From contig NZ_LUKD01000006.1 of assembly GCF_001592745.1 (NCBI RefSeq), forward strand, positions 166,120 through 230,119: DNA of 64,000 nt. Reading direction: 5' to 3'. How positions within the stretch are numbered: the stretch's first letter is position 1; each line of letters opens with the position of its first letter. The stretch comes from Bdellovibrio bacteriovorus. GTDB taxonomy: Bacteria > Bdellovibrionota > Bdellovibrionia > Bdellovibrionales > Bdellovibrionaceae. Both the position numbers and the translations under genes were made by a program. The notes under the pieces are model-generated. The model did not search any database, had not been told where the DNA came from, and saw only the letters and a list, made by a program, of their open reading frames with translations. Below, piece after piece: positions 18,317 to 27,452 of the stretch.

Positions 18317-20124
18317 GGCTCGTTGCTCCATGCCTCTGTGCGCTCTAAATAATGGTTTTCCTGCTGGAACATTTTTTCTAAATCATCACGAGCCTGCTTA
18401 GAACGAGAGACCATTTCATCCGGGTTGTCACGACGACGGTGAAGCTCTTCCAACATTTGATTGTTGTGGTCCCGGAAAATATTCGCAGCGATCACACTTT
18501 GGTACGCCGGCCATCCCAGAGCTCTTAACACGGAAGATCCCATACGCAACGAAGATTCGTAAAGCTCGCGTTCAAAGTTAAAGACGTCGCGATCCATCAA
18601 GCGGTACACGTGATCAACATTGCGGGCACGAGCAAAGATTTTTAAATGCGGAAAGGCCTCGCGCGCTGAATCGATCAGCTTCAGCCCGTCATCCATGTCA
18701 TCAATGGCGACAACCAGAATTTTTGCATGCTGAGCTCCCGCAGCTTCCAGAAGATCCATGCGTGTGGCATCTCCATAATAAACTTTAAATCCAAAACGAC
18801 GAAGCATTTCAATCTGACTGGGCTCATGATCTAAGACCGTGGCCTTCACGCGATTGGCATAAAGAAGACGACCAATGATCTGACCAAAACGGCCAAAGCC
18901 TGCAATGATAACCGGACTGTGTTCGTCCTCGATCTTATCTTCTTCCATTGTCGAAGCACCGGCGACATAACGAAGATAGACTTTGTCGTAAAGAAGAACG
19001 GTTAAGGGAGTGAACAACATTGAAAGAGCGACTACGGCCGTCAAAGTTCCTACGGTATTCGTATCTAAGACCTTCAAACCTTGAGCCGCACCTAGTAACA
19101 CAAATGCAAACTCCCCAATTTGAGAAAGAATAATGGCGAAGAAAGGGATCTGCGCTCGCGGCGTTTTAAATAAAAATGCCAATCCCGCGTGCACGGCTGT
19201 TTTAACTAGGAAGACTAGAAGAACCAACAGAATAAACTGCAAAGGGCTTTCAAGTATCTGCAGCAGATTGACACTCATACCCACAGAGATAAAGAAAAGA
19301 CCCATCAATAAACCTTTGAAGGGTTCGATATCAGTTTCTAAAGCATGTCGATACTCGCTATCCGCTAAAAGGACCCCGGCCATAAAGGCACCTAAGGCCA
19401 TCGAGATTCCCAATCTTTGCATCAGAAAAGACATCCCGATCACAAGAAACAGGGCAAAAGCCGTGAAGATCTCTCGTAAGTGCAAAGCTCCGATCCAACG
19501 CAAGAGATGACGGAGCAACAAGCGACCTAAAACAATAATGGTCGCTAGAACCATCACCACCTCTAAAACACTTGCCCACGGATTTCCGGTGGATTCAGAA
19601 GCTGCCGCATTCACAGTCAAAAGAGGAAGTATCGCAATCATCGGGATGACGGCGATATCTTGAAACAATAAAATAGAAAAAGCAGAAGAGCCTGAAGTTG
19701 TAGCTAAAAGCTTCTTTTCAGACAGGATCTGCAGACCGATCGCTGTCGATGAAAGCGCAAAGGCCATTCCGATGAGAATAGAGACAGCCGTGGTTTGCGC
19801 AAAAAAGAACTTCACGATCAAGCCAATCACAACGCTTACTGAAAGAACCTGCAAGCCGCCCAACCCAAAAATAGACACCCGCATGTCCCACAGTTTTTTG
19901 GGTTCAAGCTCAAGGCCAATCAGGAACATCAAAAGCACCACACCAAATTCGGAAATGTGCATGATGTCTTCGACACCGGCGATAACCTTAAGACCATAAG
20001 GGCCGATGATCATTCCCGCCAGGAGATACCCCAGAACCGATCCCAACCCTAAGCGTTTACAAATCGGCACGCAGATCAAAGCCGAAACCAAGAACACTAA
20101 AATATAAAACAAACCAGATTCCAT
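18313..20124 (-). CDS. kefB: KefB/KefC-type potassium/proton antiporter
   Basis: 603 residues, close to E. coli KefB (601). Roughly 12 membrane helices of the CPA2 exchanger family fill residues 1-385; LEPKKLWDMRVSIFG, ALSSTAIGLQIL and FMAGVLLADSEYRHALE are family landmarks. A TrkA-N (RCK) nucleotide-binding domain follows (PVIIAGFGRFGQIIGRLLY). Such systems expel potassium and acidify the cytosol when electrophiles form glutathione adducts. A KefG-like ancillary protein is encoded immediately upstream and a Ppx-like protein downstream, both on the same strand with short gaps or overlap. KefB and KefC cannot be firmly distinguished. Confidence 0.9.
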   Translation of the reverse strand: MESGLFYILVFLVSALICVPICKRLGLGSVLGYLLAGMIIGPYGLKVIAGVEDIMHISEFGVVLLMFLIGLELEPKKLWDMRVSIFGLGGLQVLSVSVVIGLIVKFFFAQTTAVSILIGMAFALSSTAIGLQILSEKKLLATTSGSSAFSILLFQDIAVIPMIAILPLLTVNAAASESTGNPWASVLEVVMVLATIIVLGRLLLRHLLRWIGALHLREIFTAFALFLVIGMSFLMQRLGISMALGAFMAGVLLADSEYRHALETDIEPFKGLLMGLFFISVGMSVNLLQILESPLQFILLVLLVFLVKTAVHAGLAFLFKTPRAQIPFFAIILSQIGEFAFVLLGAAQGLKVLDTNTVGTLTAVVALSMLFTPLTVLLYDKVYLRYVAGASTMEEDKIEDEHSPVIIAGFGRFGQIIGRLLYANRVKATVLDHEPSQIEMLRRFGFKVYYGDATRMDLLEAAGAQHAKILVVAIDDMDDGLKLIDSAREAFPHLKIFARARNVDHVYRLMDRDVFNFERELYESSLRMGSSVLRALGWPAYQSVIAANIFRDHNNQMLEELHRRRDNPDEMVSRSKQARDDLEKMFQQENHYLERTEAWSNEP

Positions 20125-20135
20125 CGTCTTTGTTC

Positions 20136-20672
20136 CTAAATATCTTTACACACACCGGTGGCACAATAATCAATCATTCTTCGGCGAACGGCTTCGGCAT
20201 GAAGAAGGATTTGTTCTTCTGTAGCCCTTCCTGTTCCGGTCATCACAACAGGTTTGTGCCATTTCATTCCGCACTGCTCAATCGTCTGACGATAAGGCGG
20301 GAAGAAATCTTCCACAGAGCCAGGAGAAGAGGGGTCCCCCCAACCGCCCGTCGTAATCGACAAAAAGAAATCTTTCCCGTGAAGTTTATTTCCCTCCGGT
20401 CCATAGGCAAAGCCGCGGCGTAAAACCTCATCACACCAGAGCTTCATCAAAGGCGGCATCGAAAACCAATAGAAAGGATGCTGCCAAACTACAAGATCAT
20501 GCTCTAACAAAAGTTCCTGCTCTTTTTGAACCTGAATATGGAAGTACGGGTACTCTTCATAAAGATCATGGACACGAACATGTTTTAGTTCGCGAAGCTG
20601 ATCCATGATGGCGCGATTAACTCGGGATTGTTTCGAAAAGGGATGCGCGAAAAGGACTAGGGCTTTTTTCAT
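20136..20672 (-). CDS. kefG: KefG/KefF-type quinone oxidoreductase, ancillary to Kef
   Basis: 178 residues from the ATG at 20672; an earlier in-frame start at 20807 would add a non-homologous, low-complexity tail. KefG (184 residues) and KefF (176) are flavodoxin-fold NAD(P)H oxidoreductases that bind and activate Kef channels. Visible motifs are KALVLFAHPFSKQSRVNRA (flavin phosphate region), VVWQHPFYWFSMPPLMKLWCDEVL and SITTGGWGDPSSPGS. It precedes kefB by 11 bases, the arrangement known from yheR-kefB in enterobacteria. The ribosome site is weak. Confidence 0.87.
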   Translation of the reverse strand: MKKALVLFAHPFSKQSRVNRAIMDQLRELKHVRVHDLYEEYPYFHIQVQKEQELLLEHDLVVWQHPFYWFSMPPLMKLWCDEVLRRGFAYGPEGNKLHGKDFFLSITTGGWGDPSSPGSVEDFFPPYRQTIEQCGMKWHKPVVMTGTGRATEEQILLHAEAVRRRMIDYCATGVCKDI

Positions 20673-20846
20673 CACGACATCGTCAACCGGCGAACGACAA
20701 AAGTCAAATGGGGCAAGAATCCCAGAGGAAAAAGGGATTATTACCTCCGTCTGCAACTCAAAATCGCCTCTACCGGATTTCGAGTTGGCATCCTTCCTGC
20801 TTTGCATTGATTAGTGGTTACCAACAACACAAAAAGGAGTGGATTC

Positions 20847-21086
20847 ATGGAAACGACCCCAAACGATTTCAGAAGCAACCTTGGCAACATCAAAGAAAAT
20901 GTGAAACAAGGTGTGAAGCAAGAACTTGATAAAAGTGGCTGGACTGACACTTACAATATGGCCCAAGACAGAGCCCGTGAAGCTATGGACGCTTCGGAGG
21001 AATTTGTTAAGGCTCATCCCTTTTACACAGTCCTTGGCGCAGCTGCAGTGGGTCTGGTGGCCGGTCTGCTAATCCGTCGTAGATAA
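20847..21086 (+). CDS. DUF883 (ElaB/YqjD-like) membrane-anchored protein
   Basis: 79 residues; AAAGGAG lies nine bases before the ATG at 20847. The body is a charged amphipathic helix (NIKENVKQGVKQEL, MAQDRAREAMDASEEFVKAHPFYT) and the C-terminus one membrane helix ending LLIRRR, the DUF883 layout. E. coli YqjD and ElaB are tail-anchored, stationary-phase proteins that bind ribosomes; by family the role here may be similar. The next gene is a two-span membrane protein, as in the yqjD-yqjE pair of E. coli. Confidence 0.88.
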   Translation: METTPNDFRSNLGNIKENVKQGVKQELDKSGWTDTYNMAQDRAREAMDASEEFVKAHPFYTVLGAAAVGLVAGLLIRRR

Positions 21087-21105
21087 TTCAAAATAATAAT
21101 TAATT

Positions 21106-21131
21106 AGGAGGTCCCGGTTTCGAGACCTCCT
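21106..21131. other. hairpin between DUF883 and YqjE-like genes
   Basis: Eight-base stem AGGAGGTC / GACCTCCT with a ten-base loop and no T tract. It may attenuate transcription or sequester the AGGAGGT, but lies too far from the next start to be its ribosome site. Confidence 0.4.
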
Positions 21132-21151
21132 CAACATCGCAGGGAGTCCCA

Positions 21152-21709
21152 ATGAAGTGGTTAGCTTTAGTCTTGTCGTTCGTTTTCGGTCGCTTAAACA
21201 TGAGACCCCGCGGCTTTAAGGATGCCGCCATTGAAATTTTTGATGAGGTTTCTTTCCGCAGTCGCCGCATGGTGACACTTATTCTTGTCGGTGTTGCCTC
21301 CGTCATCTTTTTTACCGGTGGGCTTTTTATTTCTCTTTTGGATCTGTCGATGCAGTGGGATCGCACAGGTTCTATTGTTTGGTCCGCAACCCTCAGCACG
21401 GGCGTCGGTTTGATTTTGCTCGCCTCGGCAGCCTTTGCCGTCGTATTCCTGCGCGCATGGCCGGGAGCCACAAAAGCCAAACAACAAATCAAACGAAAGC
21501 ATAAACACGAGCAGGAAGAAGAAGAAATGGATCGCAAACGTCCAACCTCTTTAGAACATGCTCTATCCGCTTTGGTGATGGATTATGTAAAAGAGCGTGA
21601 AATCCGTCGGGCAGCTCGAGGCCCCGAAACATCGGCATACGCCGGTGAAAATGTGGCTGGTGGCACCACAGCACCGAACCGCGAAACTCCCCGCTCGCAC
21701 GTGCACTAA
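21152..21709 (+). CDS. two-span membrane protein, YqjE/holin-superfamily-like
   Basis: 185 residues. CAGGGAG lies before the ATG. The N-terminal segment MKWLALVLSFVFGRL is followed by an amphipathic stretch, two strong membrane helices (about residues 45-70 and 80-105), then a highly charged cytosolic tail with KQQIKRKHKHEQEEEEM and a Thr/Gly/Pro-rich end. Layout and position after a DUF883 gene resemble YqjE (phage holin superfamily III), but I do not see a decisive family motif. Its end overlaps the convergent regulator gene by four bases. Confidence 0.65.
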   Translation: MKWLALVLSFVFGRLNMRPRGFKDAAIEIFDEVSFRSRRMVTLILVGVASVIFFTGGLFISLLDLSMQWDRTGSIVWSATLSTGVGLILLASAAFAVVFLRAWPGATKAKQQIKRKHKHEQEEEEMDRKRPTSLEHALSALVMDYVKEREIRRAARGPETSAYAGENVAGGTTAPNRETPRSHVH

Positions 21710-22674
21710 GCACGTTGCTGATGCGGATGGTGAGTTTTGCGGTACAAAGTTTTTCGGTCAATCCCTAAGTCTTTTGCAGTTTTCTCTCGTGCGCCCTTAT
21801 TCACTTGAAGGGCGTACTCGATATACTGCCGAGCCATTTCTTCCAACGAAAGCAAACGCCCCTCTTTGTGACAAAGGCGCTCAAAAACCGACTCCATGCT
21901 GATGGACCGTTTTTGGTTTCCATCCAAATCATTCACGGTGATTTCATTTCCAGAACTTAAAACAACAGCGCGCTCGATTGTGTTTTCAAGTTCACGCACA
22001 TTTCCCCACCAGGAATGTGACAGCAAATAACTTCCCACATCCGATGCGAAATGTTTTTCCACGGAATGATGACGTAGCGAAAATTTCTTCAGAAAGTATT
22101 GAGCCAAAGGCAGAATGTCTTCCATGCGTTCCCGCAACGGTGGCACTTCAATCGGTACGACATTTAAGCGAAAATACAAATCTTCACGAAATTTTTTCTG
22201 CTGCACATCCTCACTCAAGTCATTGTGAGTGGCCGCAAGAATGCGAATATTCAGTGGACGATAATGATTCTCGCCGACTCTTTTGACTTTTTTTTCCTGG
22301 AGCACTCGTAAGAGCTTGGCTTGCAAGTGCAAATCCAGATCGCCGATTTCATCCAAGAAAAGAGTCCCCCCGTTAGCCTCTTCAAAAAGTCCGGCTTTTT
22401 GATTGGAGGCCCCGGTGAAAGCGCCTTTGGCATAACCGAAAAGTTCACTCTCTAAGAGTTGTTCTGGAATGGCCGAACAGTTGATCGGCACAAAAGCTTC
22501 TTTGCGGCGGGGACTGAGATCATGAATCATGCGTGCGATGATTTCCTTCCCCGTCCCACTTTCGCCAGTGATAAGCACATTGGCAGAGCTGGCAGAAACT
22601 TTTTTTGCAATTTCAATGATTTTTAAAAAGCGCGGACTGTGTGCGATTACTTGTGATTCCATTGTCGTCGACAT
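21706..22674 (-). CDS. sigma-54-dependent activator without sensory domain
   Basis: 322 residues. The ATG at 22674 overlaps the upstream stop as TAATG, with GGGGGC upstream; this is preferred to 22689. It is an enhancer-binding protein of the AAA+ class: Walker A GESGTGKE, GAFTGA loop for sigma-54 contact, GGTLFLDEIGDL Walker B, WWGNVRELENTIERA, and a C-terminal Fis-type helix-turn-helix (AKDLGIDRKTLYRK). There is no receiver, PAS or GAF domain, so activity is probably set by abundance or a partner, as in PspF. It is translationally coupled to a DJ-1 family gene, and may control stress genes nearby (inference). Confidence 0.9.
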   Translation of the reverse strand: MSTTMESQVIAHSPRFLKIIEIAKKVSASSANVLITGESGTGKEIIARMIHDLSPRRKEAFVPINCSAIPEQLLESELFGYAKGAFTGASNQKAGLFEEANGGTLFLDEIGDLDLHLQAKLLRVLQEKKVKRVGENHYRPLNIRILAATHNDLSEDVQQKKFREDLYFRLNVVPIEVPPLRERMEDILPLAQYFLKKFSLRHHSVEKHFASDVGSYLLSHSWWGNVRELENTIERAVVLSSGNEITVNDLDGNQKRSISMESVFERLCHKEGRLLSLEEMARQYIEYALQVNKGAREKTAKDLGIDRKTLYRKTHHPHQQRA

Positions 22675-23405
22675 TACGGATGCCCCCATTCACACCAATT
22701 CTTTTCAGGTACCGATCTTCCTTCAGAAATAAAATCTAAGACTTCAACCAAGGCCTGTCCTACCTCGGCCGCCGAAGCCGGGTTTTGCCCGCTGACAAGC
22801 CGGCCACTTTTTATAACATGCGAAGTAAACTTAGGAGCTGATGAAAATAAAGCCCCTCGTTCCTTCAATTTACTTTCCAAAAGAAATGGAACGACTTTTT
22901 CCATACCCACAGTTTCTTCTTCATCATTTGTGAAACCTGCAAGTTCATGACCTTGCACTAGATACGGTCCGCTAGAAAGGCGGACATTCACCAACCCCGC
23001 AGCCCCATGACAGACAGAGGCCACGACACCCTCATTTTCAAAAATACCGATCGCGATATTTTGCAGCTCTTTATTGTCGGGCAAATCAAACATCGCCCCG
23101 TGCCCACCCACATACAGAATGGCGGCATAGTCGGCGGCATTGATCTGCGATGGTTTTAATGAACTTTCGATTTTTTCTAGAAACTCTTCGTCGTTCATCC
23201 AGGTCGCATTGATGGGGTCGTCCATCTTGACGCCATCTAGGGGCACCTTACCGCCTTTAGGACTCACCATATCCACGCTATAGCCGGCACGAACAAGTTC
23301 GTCATAAGGATGGGTGATTTCTGACAGGTATGCCCCGGTGTGATGCCCCGAATTCCCCAAACGATCCGTGCTGGTTAAAACAAAAAGTACCTTCTTACTC
23401 GTCAT
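22674..23405 (-). CDS. DJ-1/PfpI family protein, Hsp31/glyoxalase III-like
   Basis: 243 residues. The nucleophile elbow is AVSVCHGAAGL-like (residues about 130: VVASVCHGAAGLVN), with YVGGHGAMFDLP before it, the pattern of the Hsp31-like subgroup that degrades methylglyoxal or acts as a chaperone. Cytosolic, no signal peptide. It ends in TAATG, coupling it to the sigma-54 activator downstream. A second DJ-1 family gene lies at 28949, of a different subgroup. Confidence 0.88.
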   Translation of the reverse strand: MTSKKVLFVLTSTDRLGNSGHHTGAYLSEITHPYDELVRAGYSVDMVSPKGGKVPLDGVKMDDPINATWMNDEEFLEKIESSLKPSQINAADYAAILYVGGHGAMFDLPDNKELQNIAIGIFENEGVVASVCHGAAGLVNVRLSSGPYLVQGHELAGFTNDEEETVGMEKVVPFLLESKLKERGALFSSAPKFTSHVIKSGRLVSGQNPASAAEVGQALVEVLDFISEGRSVPEKNWCEWGHP

Positions 23406-23594
23406 AAAAAGTCCTCCTTGCAGGTGTTAATTCAGAATGAGGGATCGCTCAGCAGAACTCAATTTCTTGACCAGCCATGTGTGAAAAAACTGCGACTCGG
23501 CTTTAGTCCAAATTGCCAAGTCCAAGCGTCAAGTCCCGACGTCGAACTCCGATTGATCATCAACACATCATTTCTGGAATTATCGGGAGCAACT

Positions 23595-24206
23595 ATGACG
23601 TTACGTATTTTATCTCTTCTCAGTTTTTTCTTTATATCTTCTGCCTTTGCACAGACGCCCGAGGTGGATTTATCCAAGTATGATTATGTTGATCCGAAAA
23701 AAGAAGTGCCCACGGTGGCTCTGGCTAAAGCACTCACCTATTACGATGTTTATTATAATAAAATCGCCAATAAAAACTATGTGACCGTGATCGACTTCAC
23801 CCAGGCGTCACATCAAAAACGTATGTACTTGATAGATATGAAAACGGGGCTGGTCACTCGCTACTTGGTTTCGCATGGCCGCGGCTCTGACCCCAGCCAC
23901 ACTGGAATGGCAAAGAAATTTTCCAATATCGAAGGCTCTAAGATGTCATCCATCGGTATGTACGTGACCGGGGCGGAATACAGTGGTAAACATGGCCGCT
24001 CTATGCGCCTAGTGGGTTTAGAAAAAACCAACGATCAAGCGATGAGTCGCGCGATTGTTGTGCATGGTGCCTGGTATGTTGACCCTCAATATAAGCCCTT
24101 GGGTCGCAGTGAAGGCTGTCCGGCGGTGGAACAAAAGTACATCAACACCGTCGTCAGTCAGCTTAAAGGCGGAAGTGTTTATTATATTTGGGCGGGACAA
24201 CCTTAG
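23595..24206 (+). CDS. murein L,D-transpeptidase (YkuD_2 type)
   Basis: 203 residues. The ATG at 23595 has GGGAG seven bases upstream and opens a signal peptide (MTLRILSLLSFFFISSAFA), so an ATG-like start at 23418 is rejected. The catalytic domain contains SHGRGSDPSHTGMAKKFSN and VVHGAWYV followed by GRSEGCPAV; His157 and Cys175 are the likely catalytic pair. The family forms 3-3 crosslinks or attaches groups in peptidoglycan. Bdellovibrio encodes many such enzymes for prey or self wall remodelling (known for the genus). Periplasmic. Confidence 0.9.
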   Translation: MTLRILSLLSFFFISSAFAQTPEVDLSKYDYVDPKKEVPTVALAKALTYYDVYYNKIANKNYVTVIDFTQASHQKRMYLIDMKTGLVTRYLVSHGRGSDPSHTGMAKKFSNIEGSKMSSIGMYVTGAEYSGKHGRSMRLVGLEKTNDQAMSRAIVVHGAWYVDPQYKPLGRSEGCPAVEQKYINTVVSQLKGGSVYYIWAGQP

Positions 24207-24215
24207 GATTTTTTA

Positions 24216-24917
24216 GTGGAACTGCTGTACAAGGATGACTACTTTATCGCCGTCAATAAACCGTCGGGATTTCACGTTCATCCACATGAAAATGTCCAGC
24301 ATCGTGTTTCAAGAGATAAAATCTGTCTTTATCATGCCCGTCGCATGATGAAACAACATGTATATCCTGTTCATCGTCTGGATGCCGCAACGAGCGGTGT
24401 CCTTCTTTTCGCTCTTTCATCCGAATCGGCGCGCGAGATCTGCAAACTCTTCACCGACCGCGCCACTCAGAAAACATATCAAGCTGTGGTCCGTGGTTAC
24501 GTCAAAGAAGAAGGCGTGATTGAGCTCCCCTTAGAGCTCGATTCCACGGGCGAACTGGTCGACGCTAAAACTTCGTTTAAACGCTTAGGTACAAAAGAAT
24601 TCCCCGTCGCTGTCGGGAAAAAATTTCCAACAGCACGCTATTCATGGGTGGAAGTCACTCCCCATACCGGTCGCTATCACCAGATCCGCCGTCACTTTAA
24701 TCGCATTTCACACCCTCTTTTAGGGGACGCCGTTCATGGCGATTCGCACCACAACCGCTTTTTCCGCAATGATGTGGGAATTGAGGGGCTTTGTCTAAAA
24801 GCATTGCGCCTGGAGTTCATCCACCCGTGGAGTGGCGAAAGAGTCACAATCGAAGCTCCTCCCTGCGAAAAATGGAATAAAATTCAAAACTTGTTTGCTC
24901 CTGACAAGGGGGAATAA
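24216..24917 (+). CDS. truC: TruC-like tRNA pseudouridine synthase (RluA family)
   Basis: 233 residues, starting at GTG 24216 with TTAGGA upstream and nine bases after the transpeptidase stop. The family isomerises uridine in RNA. The catalytic Asp lies in HRLDAATSGVLLFA (residue about 54), and PHTGRYHQIRRHFNRISHPLLGDAVHGD is the RluA-family C-terminal motif. Length and the NKPSGFHVHP opening match TruC (position 65 of tRNA), though another RluA-type target cannot be excluded. Confidence 0.85.
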   Translation: MELLYKDDYFIAVNKPSGFHVHPHENVQHRVSRDKICLYHARRMMKQHVYPVHRLDAATSGVLLFALSSESAREICKLFTDRATQKTYQAVVRGYVKEEGVIELPLELDSTGELVDAKTSFKRLGTKEFPVAVGKKFPTARYSWVEVTPHTGRYHQIRRHFNRISHPLLGDAVHGDSHHNRFFRNDVGIEGLCLKALRLEFIHPWSGERVTIEAPPCEKWNKIQNLFAPDKGE

Positions 24918-24986
24918 GCCCTTCTGAAATCCCTTTGACCTCCCTCTGAGACAGGCGTAAAAAGACCGCCGTTTCAGAGGTAAAAA

Positions 24987-27050
24987 ATGTCTAAGGCGCA
25001 AGCTCTTCACAAACTCATGATTGTGGTGGCTCTTCTTTTAATTCTACTTGTGACTATGCAGTCTCACGCAGCCCCTGTGCATCACAAGATGCAGGTGGAA
25101 CTTCTTCCTGGTCTTAAGATGCTTAAAGCCCAAGACACTCTGACTTTTGCGAAGGATTCTCCTCGCAAGCTCAGCTTCGTTCTTCACAAAGACCTTCAAG
25201 TGTCTGTCACCAGTGCGGACGACAGCCTTATTTTATTGCATGCGGCAACCAAGGAAGCACCCTACGCTGAATACGGATTGCAACTAGGAAGCCAGGACAA
25301 CAAAGTGTCCTTGTATTATCAAGGTGTGATCTTTGATGCTGTCGTGAATGACAACTCCAACGGCTTGATTGCCCCGGAAGGAGCGACTCTCTTCGGGAGC
25401 ACTTATTGGTACCCGTCTTTCCTCGACACGCAAAAAAGTTTCGATATCACCGTCAAAACCCCGTTGGCTTGGAGATCCTTAATCCAAGGTCAAATCACAA
25501 GCACCGAGGTGGACTCCACCTCTCGCACGACACGATTTGTTGAAATCTATCCCCAAGAAGAAATCTATCTGGTCGCCGGTCCCTTCTCATTCTACGAAAA
25601 AGAAATGAAAGACGGAAAAAAGGTGCAGGTCCTTTTGCGCAAAGAAGATCCCTCCTTAGCGCAAAGTTTTATTTCTTTAGTTCCGGGCTTTATTGAGCAC
25701 TATGCTTCGAGCATCGCTCCTTATCCGTATTCTTCCTTCACCGTTGTCGAGAATTTTTGGGAAACCGGCTACGGCATGCCGAGCTTTACGCTTTTAGGTC
25801 CTACCGTGATTCGCCTGCCGTTCATCTTAAATTCTTCCCTGCCGCATGAAGTTTTGCACAACTGGTGGGGGAATAGCGTTTACGTAGACTATGACAAAGG
25901 CAACTGGAGTGAAGGCTTAACAACCTACATGGCCGATCACTGGCAACAAGAACTTGCTGGAAATGACCGCGGGTATCGCCTAAATACTCTCATCACCTAC
26001 TCTGACTTCGTCGCGGCCAATCCAAAAAACGATTTCCCAGTGCGCCAGTTCCGTGGACGTCACAACTCCAGCTCGCAAGCCGTGGGTTATGGCAAGACCA
26101 TGATGATTTTCCATATGCTCGAGTTCCGCTTCGGCAAAGACCTTTTCAAAAAAGCGTTGCAGGATTTTTACACGGAAAATCTGTATCAGCGAGTTTCTTT
26201 TTTCGAGATCCAAAAGAGTTTTGAAAAAATCACGAATCAGAACTTAAATAGCTTTTTCACGCAGTGGTTAGACCGCGATGGAGCTCCGCAGATCGAACTT
26301 CCTGATGTGAAAGTCATGCGTTGGTTGGATGGTTCTTACAGCACCACTTATGTGTTGGCTCAGACCCAAAACGCTCCCCCTTACGAGCTGCACATCCCGG
26401 TGGTATGGACCTTAGAAAATGGCCAGGTGGTTCGTCAGATCGCTCGTCTTTTTGATAAATCTCAGGTCTTTTCACTTGTCAGCCACTCACGTCCCGTCAA
26501 GGTCGCGGTGGATCCTGATTATCATGTTTTTAGAAAGCTCTTCGTTGAAGAACGCCCCGCGACGTTGTCTTCGGCATTTGGAAGCCCTGAGGTCCATTTC
26601 TTTTTCGATCCCTCTCAAACGACGGCAGAAAAGTTCGCGCAGTCTTGGGCGGCCTCCACAGAAGGAAAAGACAGCTTTCACTCCGTGGCAGACACCTTGA
26701 ATCTACCTACGCAAGGCGCCCTGGTTTTTGTTGGCGAAAAGGATCTCTTTGCGCAGTTCATGAAATCGCAACTGGAAGATCAAAATTTTGAACTGACTGA
26801 CACGACAGTTCGCATCGACTCACAGACATTCCAACTTGCGGACACCAGCACTGTGTTCGTGACAAGATTGAAATCCAATCCGCAGCAAACAGTAGTGTGG
26901 GTGCGCTGGAGCAAGGACAATAATCCTGTCGAATGGGCGTCGCGCCTCACGCACTACGGGACTTTTGGTATCTTGGTATTTAAAGGGCGTCCTGCCGTTT
27001 TAAAAAGCACCTGGCCCGTTCTACAGTCTCCCCTGCAAAGAAATTTGTAA
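24987..27050 (+). CDS. secreted M1-family metallopeptidase, divergent subgroup
   Basis: 687 residues with a signal peptide (residues 1-29, ending SHAA), so exported. The zinc motif is HEVLH at 287-291, with the third ligand Glu309 in NWSEGLTTY; the spacing is one residue shorter than in PepN-type enzymes. The usual GAMEN exopeptidase motif is replaced by YGMPSFTLLG, so substrate choice probably differs from classical aminopeptidases. The N-terminal beta-domain is present and the last 150 residues are unassigned. AGAGG precedes the ATG. Stands alone after the truC-like gene. Confidence 0.88.
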   Translation: MSKAQALHKLMIVVALLLILLVTMQSHAAPVHHKMQVELLPGLKMLKAQDTLTFAKDSPRKLSFVLHKDLQVSVTSADDSLILLHAATKEAPYAEYGLQLGSQDNKVSLYYQGVIFDAVVNDNSNGLIAPEGATLFGSTYWYPSFLDTQKSFDITVKTPLAWRSLIQGQITSTEVDSTSRTTRFVEIYPQEEIYLVAGPFSFYEKEMKDGKKVQVLLRKEDPSLAQSFISLVPGFIEHYASSIAPYPYSSFTVVENFWETGYGMPSFTLLGPTVIRLPFILNSSLPHEVLHNWWGNSVYVDYDKGNWSEGLTTYMADHWQQELAGNDRGYRLNTLITYSDFVAANPKNDFPVRQFRGRHNSSSQAVGYGKTMMIFHMLEFRFGKDLFKKALQDFYTENLYQRVSFFEIQKSFEKITNQNLNSFFTQWLDRDGAPQIELPDVKVMRWLDGSYSTTYVLAQTQNAPPYELHIPVVWTLENGQVVRQIARLFDKSQVFSLVSHSRPVKVAVDPDYHVFRKLFVEERPATLSSAFGSPEVHFFFDPSQTTAEKFAQSWAASTEGKDSFHSVADTLNLPTQGALVFVGEKDLFAQFMKSQLEDQNFELTDTTVRIDSQTFQLADTSTVFVTRLKSNPQQTVVWVRWSKDNNPVEWASRLTHYGTFGILVFKGRPAVLKSTWPVLQSPLQRNL

Positions 27051-27172
27051 TTCATCAGTTTGCTGCAAAGCCATACTTCGTGGCTTTGATTTTGCTCCTT
27101 ATAAAAGAACGGGCAAAGTCTTCAAGCTTTTGAGGACTCTTGCCACTTACTGTCTTAACAAGAGGGGCAATT

Positions 27173-27280
27173 ATGGATCTAAAGAATCAGTCTGGTAAAA
27201 TTGGTTGGATTCTTCTTTGGGCGATCGGCATTCCGGTTCCAGTTTTGATTGTGTTATTCCTCATTCGTGGTTGCACGTAG
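27173..27280 (+). CDS. 35-residue single-span membrane protein
   Basis: ATG at 27173 with AGAGGGG seven bases upstream. The product MDLKNQSGKIG is followed by a hydrophobic helix (WILLWAIGIPVPVLIVLFLI) and a short RGCT tail. No family recognised. A CTCATAA / TTATGAG hairpin lies about 90 bases downstream. Confidence 0.6.
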   Translation: MDLKNQSGKIGWILLWAIGIPVPVLIVLFLIRGCT

Positions 27281-27452
27281 TCGTTAAACTCTTGCAATAC
27301 AATAGGAAGACATTGAATCCGTTTTGGAACTGCCTAAGATAGATTTTTCCTGTGGATGAGGCTCAAGACTCATAAGCTATTTATGAGCAGGCATGGTTTT
27401 GGCACAGACACATCAACATTAAAATAATAAATCATTCTTAGGAGATGTTATC

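Noticed and set aside
20673..20807. N-terminal extension of the KefG-like protein
   Set aside because: The added 45 residues do not resemble the family, and the flavodoxin fold begins at the ATG at 20672.
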